The notes: generated by a model not told the origin, from the letters alone. A stretch of 64,000 bases of DNA from Branchinecta lynchi (GCA_023053575.1 JAKZAP010000022.1:16658518-16722517), one strand, 5' to 3'; positions 31,474 to 42,264 are shown, counted from the first letter of the stretch. Translations and numbers: made by a program.

Positions 31474-31725
31474 CGTGTTCTTCAAAACTGTGCTAACTGA
31501 GAAATGTTTGAAACTGAGTTAACTATACCATCGGAAAGAACATAACTGATTCGGTATCCTGTTAAATTGTGCTAAATGTTAGATGACGACATGAGCACCT
31601 TCTAACAGGTCGATTAGTTTTAACTTTCTGAGTTCCTAGTTTCTTCATTTCTTCATGCCGATGGCATACACAAAACTGGGCCCAAAAATTATGAAAATGT
31701 AGTTAGCACAGTTTTGAAGAACACG
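31474..31725. mobile_element. MITE with 25-bp perfect inverted ends
   Basis: CGTGTTCTTCAAAACTGTG plus CTAACT at 31474-31498 is exactly inverted at 31701-31725. GTA lies on both sides (31471-31473 and 31726-31728), a possible 3-bp duplication as made by PIF/Harbinger-type transposases. It is 252 bp, non-coding, about 160 bp downstream of tRNA-Cys. Confidence 0.8.
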
Positions 31726-31728
31726 GTA

Positions 31729-32605
31729 AAATTAATGCAGCAACGATACGATAGCGCCAGTGTAGTGTGTACACCCAATTGATGGCGAACCTTCGGAAGC
31801 GAACATAAAGCCACAGCAAACAAGACCAAAGTTTGTTGTGGCATCCCAAACTGGAATACGGCAGCAAATGCTGAGATAGTAATTCTTCCGGCACAGCCTG
31901 AATCTGCCGAGGGATTTCCAGTTCAGTCGCAGTTCGTGACCACGAGGGTTGCTGTACACCCTTTCCCTTTCCCGGCCGAAACCACCAGTGACCGGCATAA
32001 ATCAGGCGATTCTCGCTTGTAACACGTGGCAACCGGTGCCGGCTCCGGGCACTTGCTGTTACACCAAAATCAAGAGACGGTGACCCCTTGAGTGGGCAAT
32101 CCTTTGGTATAAGGATAACCCTCGTTCGACATACGGTGTTCCAAACTGTGGGTACATTTTATGATTGACATAGCCTATACAAAAAATCAGGGATCGAAGG
32201 AACACGGTCAAGTTGTGTAATGTTCGAATTAGTAACTCAAGTTTACTACTAATGAAAATCCTGATGAATGAAAATAGTTATTACAATCCAATTTGATGCT
32301 TTGGTCCACGAGCGTTTCGTGATTTGTAATGCTGGAGCCGAAACGCTGGCATGCAAAAATGTTTGAATTATCCTGAAATCATTCAATTCTGAATTTACGT
32401 CAAACTGGAAATTACGTCTATAATTCTGTGAAAAAAAATATTTCTGAATAAATTTTTTCTTTACTAGTTTTGTGTTAGAACCTTACAAACCTAGTATTTC
32501 CTGTAATGCTTAAAAACTGAGCTTGTATCTCCATTCGGGTGTTTGAAATCCTGCTGATTTTGAACTTAAAAACAAAGTAGAGGCCATGTGCCTTATTTTT
32601 GCATT
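31729..32605. other. Unassigned DNA, possible GWC end fragment
   Basis: At 31818-31850, AACAAGACCAAAGTTTG and TGGCATCCCAAAC resemble a decayed GWC terminus in minus orientation. Nothing else is recognised. Confidence 0.4.
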
Positions 32606-32625
32606 ATATTATTATTATTATTATT
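32606..32625 (+). repeat. (ATT)n microsatellite
   Basis: About seven ATT units; possibly the tail of an unrecognised retroposon. Confidence 0.8.
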
Positions 32626-32929
32626 AAAACTGAAATAACAGACTTACACAATTAAGACATTTTTTTAACTTCCCGCGATGTCACAGCCGCAAAGAAAGTG
32701 AAAGGAGACCAGTGCATTACTCTCATTAATACAACTTAAAATTCTCAAGGAAAACAAAACATCTGCTTTCCGCTACATTACGCACAAAACCCCAGGGTGG
32801 CAGGGATGCACGCCAATTTTCGAACTTAATTACCATGAAATCAACCTCCAGAAAGCGAAACCTCTTATTTACACTACCAACTGAAAGATAATTAAAGCAT
32901 ATAGCGTAGCAGGGGGGTTTAAGAGGTTT

Positions 32930-33060
32930 AAGGTTTAAGAGGGTTGAATCCCCCCCTTAAACACTCCCCCCAAAGATTTCCTCCGTTAATTTCCCCATTT
33001 CCCAACATTCGCACATAAAATGTGAAGATGAGGGATCCAGTTGATAGCTTGTTGCCATGT
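32930..33060 (-). pseudogene. LINE C-terminal fragment
   Basis: The minus strand reads DPSSSHFMCECWEMGKLTEE followed by IFGG. It matches the plus-strand fragment at 24775-24850; stops and a C run follow. Confidence 0.6.
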
Positions 33061-33261
33061 CCTGGAATGAATGTTTTGCAGAATTTGTACTTTTTATCCA
33101 TTTCGTTTTTGTTTTCTTTTCGAAAAAACTTTCAAAATACATAATTATATTAAACAAACGGCATAACACCGGATCGGTTCCTACTCTCCTAGGGCATCCT
33201 CCAGACGTTGGCAGAAATTTACCAAGCTCCCTACTGATAGATAAATCTTTTAATTAACCAA

Positions 33262-33640
33262 AAACTAATCATGGCTCACGCCAAATTTGCAAACTCTTTG
33301 CAAACCTTCTGGTGGGCACATATAATTGGCTGCAACTTCTCAACCGCAGTAGCTACCTTGCGAGGGAGCCTTTTTGACAGCTTTTCAGAAGGGAAAATAT
33401 TTGTGTGGATCGGGTGATTCATAGATTTGACACCAAATTCCATGCAGAGTTTCAGCCTTCGTTCATGTAAGGAGGCAATTTCGAGTTTACGTAGTAACTC
33501 TTCATAGGAACTCTCGGCCACCTTTCACGCTATGATTAGAGCTCTTTTTTGAATCTTCTCAATTCTGGCGGTCTGTTCGACCTTAGGAAAAAATAAAACA
33601 GCAACAAAAATGGACCTCTTCAGAGCGACTCTTCTCCAAT
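33262..33640 (-). pseudogene. LINE ORF2 C-terminal region, different lineage
   Basis: The minus frame reads ARIEKIQKRALIIA, one stop, then KVAESSYEELLRKLEIASLH and ERRLKLCMEFGVKSMNHPIH. The QKRA...SYEELL...L-x2-RR arrangement is the known C-terminal signature of many animal non-LTR elements (after the RT and thumb). The reading frame then continues for about 35 residues to a stop at 33276-33278. There is no RT core upstream, so it is a fragment. Confidence 0.7.
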
Positions 33641-33907
33641 AGCCTATCGTTCATAAGCAACTGAGCTTAAGGTTGAAAAAATCATAATCCGTGACTTTAT
33701 GATTGTTTTTAAAATCTTACAACTTGGATTTCAATACACTGTATCTTGGATTGTTGTTTTTTGCGCTAAGTAGTTTGCATACACATTTGCTAGGTTGGAA
33801 TTTCTTCATTATTCTTCGGCGAAGTTCGAAAGTTAGAAGACGTCCGGAGTAACATACCTTTATGAAGTACGGGATATAAGGGTTGAACGTGGAGGGCAAA
33901 GCGAATA
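33641..33907. other. Unassigned intergenic DNA
   Basis: A minus-strand frame of 60 codons (33717-33899) is rich in Lys and Arg but unrecognised. Confidence 0.4.
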
Positions 33908-33919
33908 CTCTATTTGACT

Positions 33920-34340
33920 AGTCGCGTTTTTGCGATCGCTTGGAATGAAAGTTGCCGTTTCTTGCGATCGACTGTCGACTGGAGGTCCAGACGATCGTTT
34001 TTTGTCGCTTGACTGGACACCGACTGGGAACAAAGTGAACAGTGAACCCGATGCACCTTTCTCTTGGAGGTCCAGTCAAACTTGGTGCCAAAGTTTGAAA
34101 GTTGAAACATGTGGACCCAGAAACGTACAATTTACACCTGAGGAAGCGCTAGTACTGCAGCAGTTTCAGAGACTGCCGAGGGAGGAGTTGTGGGGATGGA
34201 CGGCGAGATGTAAATCAGTTGACTGATTTAGACCGTTTTTCGAAGGCCTGTTCTCGCTCCCTATCAAGCGACAAAAAACGGTCAACTCGATGAACCCGGG
34301 AACAAGTCCCAATCGCCAGTTGATCTGTAAAAACGCGACT
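33920..34340. mobile_element. AGF foldback nested in a TA MITE
   Basis: It starts AGTCGCGTTTTTGCGATCG and ends AAAAACGCGACT, with ACT at 33917-33919 and 34341-34343. Inner inverted words are GTTTTTTGTCGCTTG and CAAGCGACAAAAAAC; variants of TTGCGATCG and GGAGGTCCAG recur. Confidence 0.85.
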
Positions 34341-34345
34341 ACTAA

Positions 34346-34811
34346 AGGAGGGTTTTCGCGAGCTGGAAAGCAAAGTCGGAATCACTTTCCAATGGTTTTC
34401 GCGCTACTTCGGAAAGTTGCCGAACTTTCCAACCCGGTTTTCTCGCTTCGGAAACCGAAGCAACTTTCCTGTAAAGTGATTCCACCAGTGGAAAGCTCCG
34501 CGGAAAGTTGAATGTTTCGGCGGGAATTTCAATGAGAGGAGTAAAACAGTGCAAGTGTCACTAATAAATAAAAAAAATGGTAATCGTAACTAAGGTGACT
34601 TCGATAGAATAGATGAGAATCAAAGAACCGTTAAGTAGACCATATTTATTCAAAAAAGTTCGTAACTCAAGATTTTTCCCTGCGATGTCAGTGTTTTCGC
34701 GATCAGTCCAGCGGGAAAGTGGAAAGTGATTCCAGGAATCGCTTTCCCACAGTTTTCGCGATGCGCTTCGCTTGCCGGAAATTGATTACGAGATTTCGCG
34801 AAAACCCTCCT
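34346..34811. mobile_element. AGF foldback directly next to another AGF
   Basis: It starts AGGAGGGTTTTCGCGAG and ends TTCGCGAAAACCCTCCT, flanked by TAA at 34343-34345 and 34812-34814. TTTTCGCG recurs at least five times inside, and GGAAAGT/ACTTTCC words fill both arms. Confidence 0.85.
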
Positions 34812-35142
34812 TAAGTCCAAAACACGCCAGTGATCCTCAGGAAGAAGGAGAAAACGTCTCACTAACGACTCAAACTCAACAGTTCAAATTATGTGTCAGC
34901 CAATCACGGCGCTCGTTCAGGACAGCTGTGGTGCCGCTTCTGGCTCTTCCGCTAGGTACAAGGCGATTTCAAATCGACAAGGAGAGTTAGTCATCAAGAG
35001 TATTGAGGCAAAGGAGGTGGTAACGGCGAACCATTCCTTAACCAGGTGACCCTCGTGACCCCGAGATGGACTGCAGAGTATATTATGTCGACGCTGGAAG
35101 GGGCACAAGCGGAGCCTGGGTCCATAGGCTACCATCAATTCT

Positions 35143-35388
35143 AAAAGCATCTCTTGCACTGTTCAATGTTTGTGTTCCAGTATTTTAATATAGTTGAATA
35201 CTTTAAAACTAGACTCTTCTTCCAACATATTGCTTTGGACCTTTTAAGCCGTTGTCCAGGCCCGTTGACTTCCCGCAATACAGGAAAAAATTAACATGAC
35301 GGTTTTTCTTACGACGAAGAAGTAGCCTACGAATCGCACCATTTCGAAGACAGTGAAACAAGCAAGAGTTATGGGTACGATGGGTCCT
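35143..35388 (-). mobile_element. TTAA-flanked MITE, diverged copy
   Basis: GTTGAATACTTTAAAACTAG, TTAAGCCGTTGTCC and GGGTCCT followed by TTAA (35389-35392) follow the minus-oriented copy at 53439. The left end is weak and an internal part is replaced. Confidence 0.6.
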
Positions 35389-35392
35389 TTAA

Positions 35393-35838
35393 CACATTAA
35401 TAAATCGAAATTTTCATTGCCTTTTTTTACCTAGCGCATTCACCTCGCTATCCGTTTCTATTTTTTCTTGTTACTGCATTATTTTCCTTTTTTTTGCTCA
35501 GTTCGGAACAAGATCATTATCATTATGTACAGACCTGCATCACAACCAAATTTGCTGGTCAAGCTCCCTGCAGATTTATTTTTCAAAAATGAAGTCACAC
35601 CTTGTCAGCGGTCTGTCAGCATGTCAATCAGTGAACCATCTAATTCGGGGTATTCCAACTTTTTATTTCACTCTGAAAGTGAAATCTACCAGATGCAAAC
35701 AAAAAAGTCAATACCCATGCAAAATCTTGCTGAATGAGACCATCAACAAGTCAGACGAATTGAAGTAAAGTCGATTTTAGGCCACCTTGCTTATTGAAGA
35801 ACCCGAGGAACTGATGACTCCCGGTTGCCGGACATGTA
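35393..35838. other. Unassigned intergenic DNA
   Basis: An 89-codon plus frame (35468-35737) has no recognised features. Confidence 0.45.
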
Positions 35839-36007
35839 CACTGTAAACAAAAATCTTGCAGTATTTGCTACTGGGATTAACCTTGTCTCTAAAAAGGTAA
35901 TCTTATCTCTAATTCGGATTAATCTTATGTCAGTAGAAATAAGATTAACCCCAGTAGCAGATACTGCAGTTAACTTTAATCCTTACTGTAAGAAACTTTT
36001 TACAGTG
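35839..36007. mobile_element. TA-flanked MITE, CACTGTAA family, best copy
   Basis: TA (35837-35838), CACTGTAA ... TTACAGTG, TA (36008-36009). Length 169 bp. The halves are an imperfect palindrome: AAATCTTGCAGTATTTGCTA against TAGCAGATACTGCAGTTAA. Tc1/mariner-type non-autonomous element by ends and target. Confidence 0.8.
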
Positions 36008-36009
36008 TA

Positions 36010-36298
36010 TTCAGACCGGTCACCAGGTGAAATAGATGGGGTGAATAGCACCTTGAAGAGCTTGGTCACAATTATCCACGTTCCAGTTCAGATTACCATA
36101 CGGTATATTTACTATTAGTCTCCCACATTGACCATCACCATCATCAATGTATACCTAAAACTCTACTAGGATATGTGTTAAATTATAAATCTTTAGTCGA
36201 AAAAAGCTGCGGTCCTCCCTGACGCTGAGACTTTTGCAATGCCCTTCAATTTGTGAAGTGAAAGTTTATTTTTCTCTTCATTAACTTATAGATGTATA
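36010..36298. other. Unassigned intergenic DNA
   Basis: Nothing recognised. Confidence 0.45.
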
Positions 36299-37762
36299 CT
36301 CTTGATGACTAAATCTTCCTGCCGATGAAGAATCGTTGTCTGACCAGCGAAGAAACGTCACGACAACAAAAGTTGTTGATTGGTTTACACAGAATTTGAA
36401 TGAATTTAGAGGGTTCGTTTGGGTGACGTAGGCGGTGGGTAGGTTGTGACGAGGGAATCATTTTTATTTCTTTTTTTTTTTTACTCTCTTTCTTTACCTC
36501 TTTTTTCTTCTTTTTGAAAATATATTCGATTAGCTTTTCTGTTATTATTTATTGAATAATTTTAAGTTAAAAGGTGGTTAGAAGATAAAAGGTGGTTAGA
36601 AGATCCCACAGGATTTTTGTCTTTTATGTGGTTGTTGAGTTTTTTGTATAATGTAGTTTTTGGGATCCCAAAACGTAAGTGGAGGGATACCCATGACATC
36701 GCAAAAGTTGTCCGTCTGTCCGTCTGTGCGCACTATAACTCTCGAAGAGAACGATATATTTTGATGAAACTTGGTGTGAGGATTCTTTGGGTCAAGAGTA
36801 AGGTCAAGTTCGTAGGTGGGCTCTGTAGCCCTACATTTAGGGGTGGGGAAGAGGGTTTAAATTAAGGGGCAAATGAAATATTTTTAAACAGATAATGTGA
36901 TAGTCGATTAGGGGGTAAGAAGACAAGCTTAAAACGATGGTGAAAACCATTTTGTCATCGGACTAGTAGTTCGACCGGAATTCCGCCAAAACCGGAAACT
37001 GTATTAAAAGTAAAAGTTTTATTTGAAGTTGATTAGATGTTCGATTTAGGGGTAGAAAACTATGCTGAACTCGACTGTGAAAACCATTTTCTTGCCGGAT
37101 ACGTAGTTCGCCCGGAATCCGGACAAAACCGGAACGTTTGTTAAAAGTAAAAGTTTTATTTGGAGTTGATTAGATATTCAATTAAAGGGTAAGAAAACAT
37201 GCTGAGCAGTTCTGTGGAAACAATTTTCTACCCGGACAACTAGTTCGCCCGGAAACCGGCCGGAACCCGAAAATTATTAAAAGTTAAAGTTTTATTTGTA
37301 GTTGATTAGATATCCGATTTAGGGGTAAGACGAGATGCTGAATCCGTGTATGACAATCATTTTTTACTCGGACATAAAGTTCGACCGGAATCCGGCTGGA
37401 GCCGGAATTTGTTATAAGTTAAATTTTCATTTGAATTTGATTAGATGTTCGATATTGGGGAAAGAAGATACGCTGAGTTCGTTTTTGAGCTTTCTTTTTT
37501 CGCCGGACAAGTACTTCAAAACAGAAACAGCTATTTGGCCTTAATCTGTTTCTGAATTTTAATAGTAAAAATGTTCAAGGAGACTGGCGAAGACTGGATC
37601 TGGCAAAGACAAGACCCGATTGTCTGGATCAAATATTGAATTTTTGGGATCCCATCGAAACCTTTGGTCTTTTTTCTTTTGGTGAAGTAAAAATTATCTG
37701 AATCTGACGTTTCTCGTTCTTCCCGAAGTTCACTGGAATGTTTCTGACTTAGTCATATAGAG
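36299..37762 (+). mobile_element. TA-flanked MITE (CTCTTGATGACTAA ends), interrupted
   Basis: TA (36297-36298) then CTCTTGATGACTAAATCTTC; the right end is TGACTTAGTCATATAGAG then TA (37763-37764). A GWC element (36662-37672) lies inside. The part 36340-36655 does not resemble the other copies, so either a further insertion or a coincidental left end is possible. Confidence 0.5.
36662..37672 (+). mobile_element. GWC element
   Basis: From T5-GGGATCCCAAAACGTAAG to GGGATCCCATCGAAACC with TTTGGTCTTTTTT. About five internal units of about 125-140 bp with CGGAATCCGG words. Confidence 0.85.
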
Positions 37763-37764
37763 TA

Positions 37765-37994
37765 TTGTACTAGTTTTGTGTGACGATGCTGATAACGAGG
37801 CGAAGGCGGGTTCTCCCAGTCTCTAATCAACAGGCTGGAAGTCCTCAAACTGGCCACGCCTTCGAATTCATTCTACTAAACAACAAACTGGGAAAGAGCG
37901 AAAACACGACCAAGTCTCCAAGAAGCAGTAACTCTCATTTGGAATGGTTCATAGAACAAAGGAAAATTCTGACCCCCCCCCCCCGCCAAAAATC
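37765..37994. other. Unassigned DNA
   Basis: Plus-strand frame from 37780 has no recognised family; a poly-C run lies at 37972-37984. Confidence 0.4.
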
Positions 37995-38004
37995 AACTAA
38001 TTTG

Positions 38005-38270
38005 ATATTTGATAGTGCATAACGGATACGTCAGCTGAATTTTAGACCCTTCTTGGCAAAGGTCCTCTTCAGATTCAAAGCCACTCAAGTTGGAAAAACG
38101 ATGAAGTTGGTGTTTCCCACAAGTTCGTTTTTTCCAACTTGAGCGGCTTTGAGCCTGAAGAGGACCCTTGCCAAGAAGGGCAGAGATACAGCTCTAATAA
38201 AATTCAGCTGACGTGTCCGTTTTCCACTATCAAACACGATCCGCAGTCAGCTTGGGCTGAAGGAATATCT
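38005..38270 (-). mobile_element. HHE copy
   Basis: The flanks AACTAATTTG (37995-38004) and AACTAATATG (38271-38280) form a 10-bp duplication with one mismatch. Outer arms: TTTGATAGTGCATAACGGAT and GTCCGTTTTCCACTATCAAA. The inner halves are inverted around GGAAAAACGATGAAG. The tail AGTCAGCTTGGGCTGAAGG sits on the right, so it is in minus orientation. Both hammerhead motifs are damaged. Confidence 0.85.
38151..38194 (+). ncRNA. Decayed hammerhead ribozyme motif, GAGC subtype
   Basis: GAGC, CUGAAGA, stem II, then GAGA for GAAA, UACA for UAUA, and GCUC. Stem I is still GAGC:GCUC. Inactive by prediction. The partner motif on the minus strand near 38050-38076 keeps CUGAAGA but has lost the GAAA side. 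Confidence 0.6.
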
Positions 38271-38280
38271 AACTAATATG

Positions 38281-40302
38281 TCTTTCAAGCTACCCAATTT
38301 CATACAGACCCTGGTTTGGCGACCTGTCCTGTAGCTAAGTCTGATCCAGGGTTCAAATCCTTAGTTAAGAAATAACCAAAATTTTCACACTTTCCAGCAT
38401 GCTATCCCCATTTCTACTAACGGAACGACTGACCATACACATTATTGACAGCAAGGCCTTTGTAAGGATTCACAGGAGTGGACACTCCTCGAATGACCAA
38501 AACATGAAATACAAGAGGCAATATCGTGCCAAAACCTATGCAATATCGTGCCAAAACCATCACGAGGAGTTGACAACCAGAGTATCCTGCGTCCAATCAA
38601 TTTTCGGTCGGTAAGCCAGAGTGTACATTCACACTCTATAGTTATTGACCCCTAGACTATAAGCTGATTCGAATCTGACTGTTGACGAACAACTCGGATC
38701 AATTTGCCAAATATTCTCTAGGTAAGAACACTATTACATAACACAGAACTGTAGTTCGAGTGGCAATGTCAGAGCAGGTAAAACCGACCAGAGCATGTTC
38801 CTTGGCTCTTGGTTCTCTGCGGATGTTATTAAAGTTATAGCTTTAACTTGGAATGATCTTTTACCGTTGGAATGGCTCAAAAATACCGTTTTCCAACAAC
38901 AGCATTACCGAGCATTACTTTCCACACGAAATTAGTGATTTTCTTGTTAGTGCTTGTCAACTATATCCAGCCTTCTCGCTCTCAGACGCGGCGGCTGGAC
39001 GCAAATACATTTGAAAACTGAACGAGCCGCGGTTATAAATGGGAAAACCCAAGCACAATAAAAGCAAGTCCAAAACAGAAAATAGACCTGATGCTCTACC
39101 ATGTCTTCCTCTAAAATGAAAAATAATACTTTGAAGCTTATTATGTCCTTATGTGGAAAAGAGTTGTCGGCGGACCATTTCCCATTGCGTGACGAACAAA
39201 ACTCGGCTCGACTGGAAAAGCACTAGTCGCAGGTACAAAATGAAAAAATGGCGGAAGGCGGAGATTTCAGAAGCTTACAATCCCAGAAGGTACCTAGGGA
39301 TAATTCGAAAGGCAGAATAACCAAGAGGTGTCCTTTAAGACGCGTAGGTCCCACGACCACTACTTTCTGATACTTCCCCGTCTCTCGACCAGGTTCTCGT
39401 TAGTCATAGATGCTGGTGAGTTCAAAAACAGGTTACAACACTAGGGAGCAGCTGCGGCAGCAACGCCTACATGAAAACAAGGCCAAAGGTGTCCATCGGA
39501 TCCAAATATTTGTGAGCTTCTTCATACAGACAATCATCGACCATCTTTCAGACGTGAGAAGGTAGAAGTTTCTGGTACAGTGATAGCGCCCATAGCTCGA
39601 TAGTCGGAGCAAGGATACAATGCGAGAAGGAAGAGACGGGTGTTCAGTGTTATTATGAGTTCCTGATGCAGTCATCCACCGTCCACAAACCAATGGAAGT
39701 GCTAGGAGCTACAGTACGACTGGAAAATTGTATGTTGTTCCGGAAAGGTATATACAGTCGGGTAAAGATTTAAATAAAAAAAATCTGAAGATTATTTGTT
39801 GGGGAAACACTAAACGAATGAAAGGCTTTTATTCCTGAAGAGACAAGAGAAGGACATAATCCGTAGAATTCAAAATAAGGTATCATAATATTATGGGTAA
39901 AATATATATATCTTTACTTAAAAATATAATTTTTTGTGTTTTTGGGTGGAGAGAGGGGTCAATATAGTTTGTTTGAGAGAGGGAAATTACCAAAATAATG
40001 GTTGGCGAAGAAAAGTGTTTGGTTTAACTGCTTAGCTTAATATAATTTTTCTTAGTCGAAAGTTGATTATTAATATTTTCTTCTTGTTTAGGTGGCAGTT
40101 CTCACTTTTGGAGGAGGAACTTGTGTATTTTTTAAATTGAATATGAATCAACTCCTCAGTATTTATGCAAAGTAGTTAGCGAAGACAATAATTTTTAAAA
40201 TAATAATTGAAAACACAGTGTTATATTTGTCAACCTTCTTCTCAGTTGCTTCTCGCCATTTTCTACCAGGTAAGGTGGCAAATGAACTGTCACCGGAAAA
40301 TA
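38281..40302. other. Unassigned DNA with a GWC end fragment
   Basis: AACAAGGCCAAAGG and TGTCCATCGGATCC at 39477-39503 match the GWC 3' end in minus orientation. No gene is supported. Confidence 0.45.
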
Positions 40303-40506
40303 ATCTTGATGACTAACTCTCCATGCAAAGTCGACGGGTACCTAGCAGAAGAGCAAGAAGCGGTATCACCTCAGGTATTACAGCACTCCCGAAGATAGCC
40401 GTCATTGTTTGACACAGGATTTGAGTGTTGAGTTTGAGTCGCTAGTGAGACATTTTTTCGTTCTTCATCAGGATCGTTGGCGTGTTTCGGACTTAGTGAT
40501 ATAGAG
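40303..40506 (+). mobile_element. TA-flanked MITE (CTTGATGACTAA ends), uninterrupted copy
   Basis: ATCTTGATGACTAACTCTCC to GGACTTAGTGATATAGAG. It aligns throughout with the host parts of 33908-35000, including CTAGCAGAAGAGCAAGAAG and TTGAGTTTGAGTCGC, and shows the empty site for both AGF insertions. Confidence 0.75.
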
Positions 40507-40862
40507 GATTAAAGAATTAGTCAATCGAGAGTGATCTTACCAGAAGAGCTTCGACCGATCGACGAGGGCGTATGTGTCGCCATCTCCGATAAACGCAGAA
40601 CACTGAGTGCACTGGAAGCACTCCGGGTGAAACTTGTGATCGCCTGCTACCATCACTGGGCCAGAGATGACCTGAAAGGGAAATACGTCAAACCTGACAA
40701 AAGACCAGACGAAAAGTTATTTTGCTAAAAGTTTGGGCGGACCGACCCTTCCTACACTGTCAGAACTCTGTTCAAATTAACACACGGATGCGCATCCTTG
40801 TTTTGTATGCCATGTTGGAAGGTAGCCTGGCTTCTAATTCAGCGCTGGCAGAAGATTTTTAA
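40507..40862. other. Unassigned DNA
   Basis: A 65-codon plus frame (40531-40728, [20 protein letters not shown] at its start) has a plausible protein-like composition, but no family can be named and no splice context is evident. Confidence 0.3.
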
Positions 40863-41169
40863 AGGACATAATTACAACAGATAACCGACGGTTTTTGCTG
40901 TTTTAAGCCTTTTCCGAAACCCGTTGACTTGTAGCGAGAACGGGGAAACAATTTACATAACCGATTTCTCTGATGAAAAAACTTCTTGCAGAGAACCGTT
41001 CACAGCGTGATACACATCAAAGGTAGCAGAACACGGCAAGTGAGAAAATCAGCGTGGTTTTGTTACAGGGGTTAGAATGTACCGTGCGAAATTGGCGTCT
41101 CCGGGTTTACAAATATATGGAGTGATTATGGAAGTAGGTTGCATTAGTATCATAGGTAAGACAGGTCCC
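40863..41169 (-). mobile_element. TTAA-flanked MITE with terminal deletion
   Basis: TTAA (40859-40862) then AGGACATAATTAC; the right end is ACAGGTCCC then TTAA (41170-41173). It lacks about 60 bp found near the end of the copy at 53439. A GWC element abuts it on the right. Confidence 0.75.
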
Positions 41170-41173
41170 TTAA

Positions 41174-42056
41174 GGATCCGAGAACGTAAGTGGAGGGATA
41201 CCCATGACTTCGTAAAAGTTGATCGTCTGTCAGCACGATAACACTCGAAGGTGTTGAGATATTTTGTTCAAACTTGGTGCGAGGACCCATTGGTTGGGAT
41301 TAGAAGTAAAGTTCGTAGATGGGCCCTGTAGCCCAATATTTAGGAGGGGTTTCGAATTAAGGAATGGGAACATATATGTTCAAGGTAATGCTGAGTCGAT
41401 TTAGGGGTAAGTGGACATGCTGAGTCGATTTAGGGGTAAGGGGACATGCTGAATCCAGTACTGAACTTCATATTCTTACCGGACAAATAGTTCGCCCGGA
41501 ATCTGAAAAGAGCGAAAAGTAGGTGTATCCGAAAAGTAAACGGTGAATCAGGAAATACTGCTTGTTTTTGCCTCGGATGGATAGTCCTGTCGGAATCTAG
41601 TAAAAATACTATTTTTTCTGTTGAGCTTGATTGTTCGATAGGCTTTCAGTTGGACAGTACGACTTAGAGCGTGTTCCATCCTACTTACCGTAGTTACTAC
41701 GCATGACGTCACGAATTCTGGCTTTTTGCCGTCAAGGCTGGAACGATTTTCTATTTTCCAGCAGGATCTCACGCCAAGGGCGAATCCGACCAATCATGTT
41801 AAAAATAGTAATAGTAACTGTTAGTTACTATTCCGACAAGGTTGGAACGCTCAGCGTAGTAACTTTTCGTGAGGATGGAACGGAAATAGTAACTAGTAGT
41901 AACTATTGTTAGAAGGGTGGAACACGCTCTTAGTGGCTGTTGTTCAGTGGTCTGCTATAATGATATCAAATGTGCACAGGTTCTGTCTGATTATCTGTAT
42001 CAAGAAGATCGACAAATATTCCCCTTTGGGTTCCGATCGAAACCTTTGGTCTTGTT
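41174..42056 (+). mobile_element. GWC element, diverged, with nested MITE
   Basis: GGATCCGAGAACGTAAGTGG to TTCCGATCGAAACC with TTTGGTCTTGTT. A short internal direct repeat around CTGAGTCGATTTAGGGGTAA lies at 41391-41456. The MITE at 41667-41929 interrupts the 3' half. Confidence 0.7.
41667..41929. mobile_element. MITE with GAGCGTGTTCCA ends
   Basis: GAGCGTGTTCCATCC and GGGTGGAACACGCTC are inverted; TTA on both sides (41664-41666 and 41930-41932) fits a PIF/Harbinger-type 3-bp target. Because of the terminal G/C the same bases can be read as a 5-bp CTTAG duplication. Inside, TAGTAACTGTTAGTTACTA palindromes recur. Confidence 0.8.
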
Positions 42057-42079
42057 GACAGAGGTAGTGTGGTTTCTGA

Positions 42080-42195
42080 GGGGGAGGTACGCCTGCCCCC
42101 TCTGTAAGGAGGAAAAGAAGAGTTTGACCATTTTTCTTCGTAGGTCCCAGTGCTTTCGGATTTTAGGAATATTTATTAAGCTGGGGTGGATTTGA
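42080..42195 (+). pseudogene. Probable LINE C-terminal zinc-ribbon remnant
   Basis: The frame reads RYACPLCKEEKKSLTIFLRR followed by SQCF. C-x2-C with a following LTxFL-x-R and C is the pattern of jockey/CR1-type C-terminal ribbons, although the His is replaced. Confidence 0.45.
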
Positions 42196-42264
42196 TGCTT
42201 CCTGGCATTCAGCGTTGTGTAAACCCAACCTTTATTACTCGAGTGGGAGTGTACACGGATAAAA

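Larger units (their letters stand above)
33908..35000 (-). mobile_element. TA-flanked MITE (CTCTTGATGACTAA ends) split by two AGF elements
   Basis: Minus orientation: CTCTTGATGACTAACTCTCC at the 35000 end, and TAGTCAAATAGAG at the 33908 end, with TA on each side (33906-33907 and 35001-35002). Removing the two AGF insertions leaves about 200 bp that align with 40303-40506. Tc1/mariner type is inferred from TA. Confidence 0.75.

Noticed and set aside
38048..38076. Left-arm hammerhead of the 38.0 kb HHE as an active ribozyme
   Set aside because: CUGAAGA survives, but the GAAA and cleavage-site side is lost.
40303..40500. Coding-like conservation (LMTNSPC, LAEE-EA, FESLVRR) between 34.9, 37.7 and 40.4 kb
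   Set aside because: At first it looked like an exon family, but the shared segment is bounded by TA-flanked inverted ends CTCTTGATGACTAA/TTAGTCATATAGAG, so it is a MITE; the peptide similarity follows from DNA similarity.
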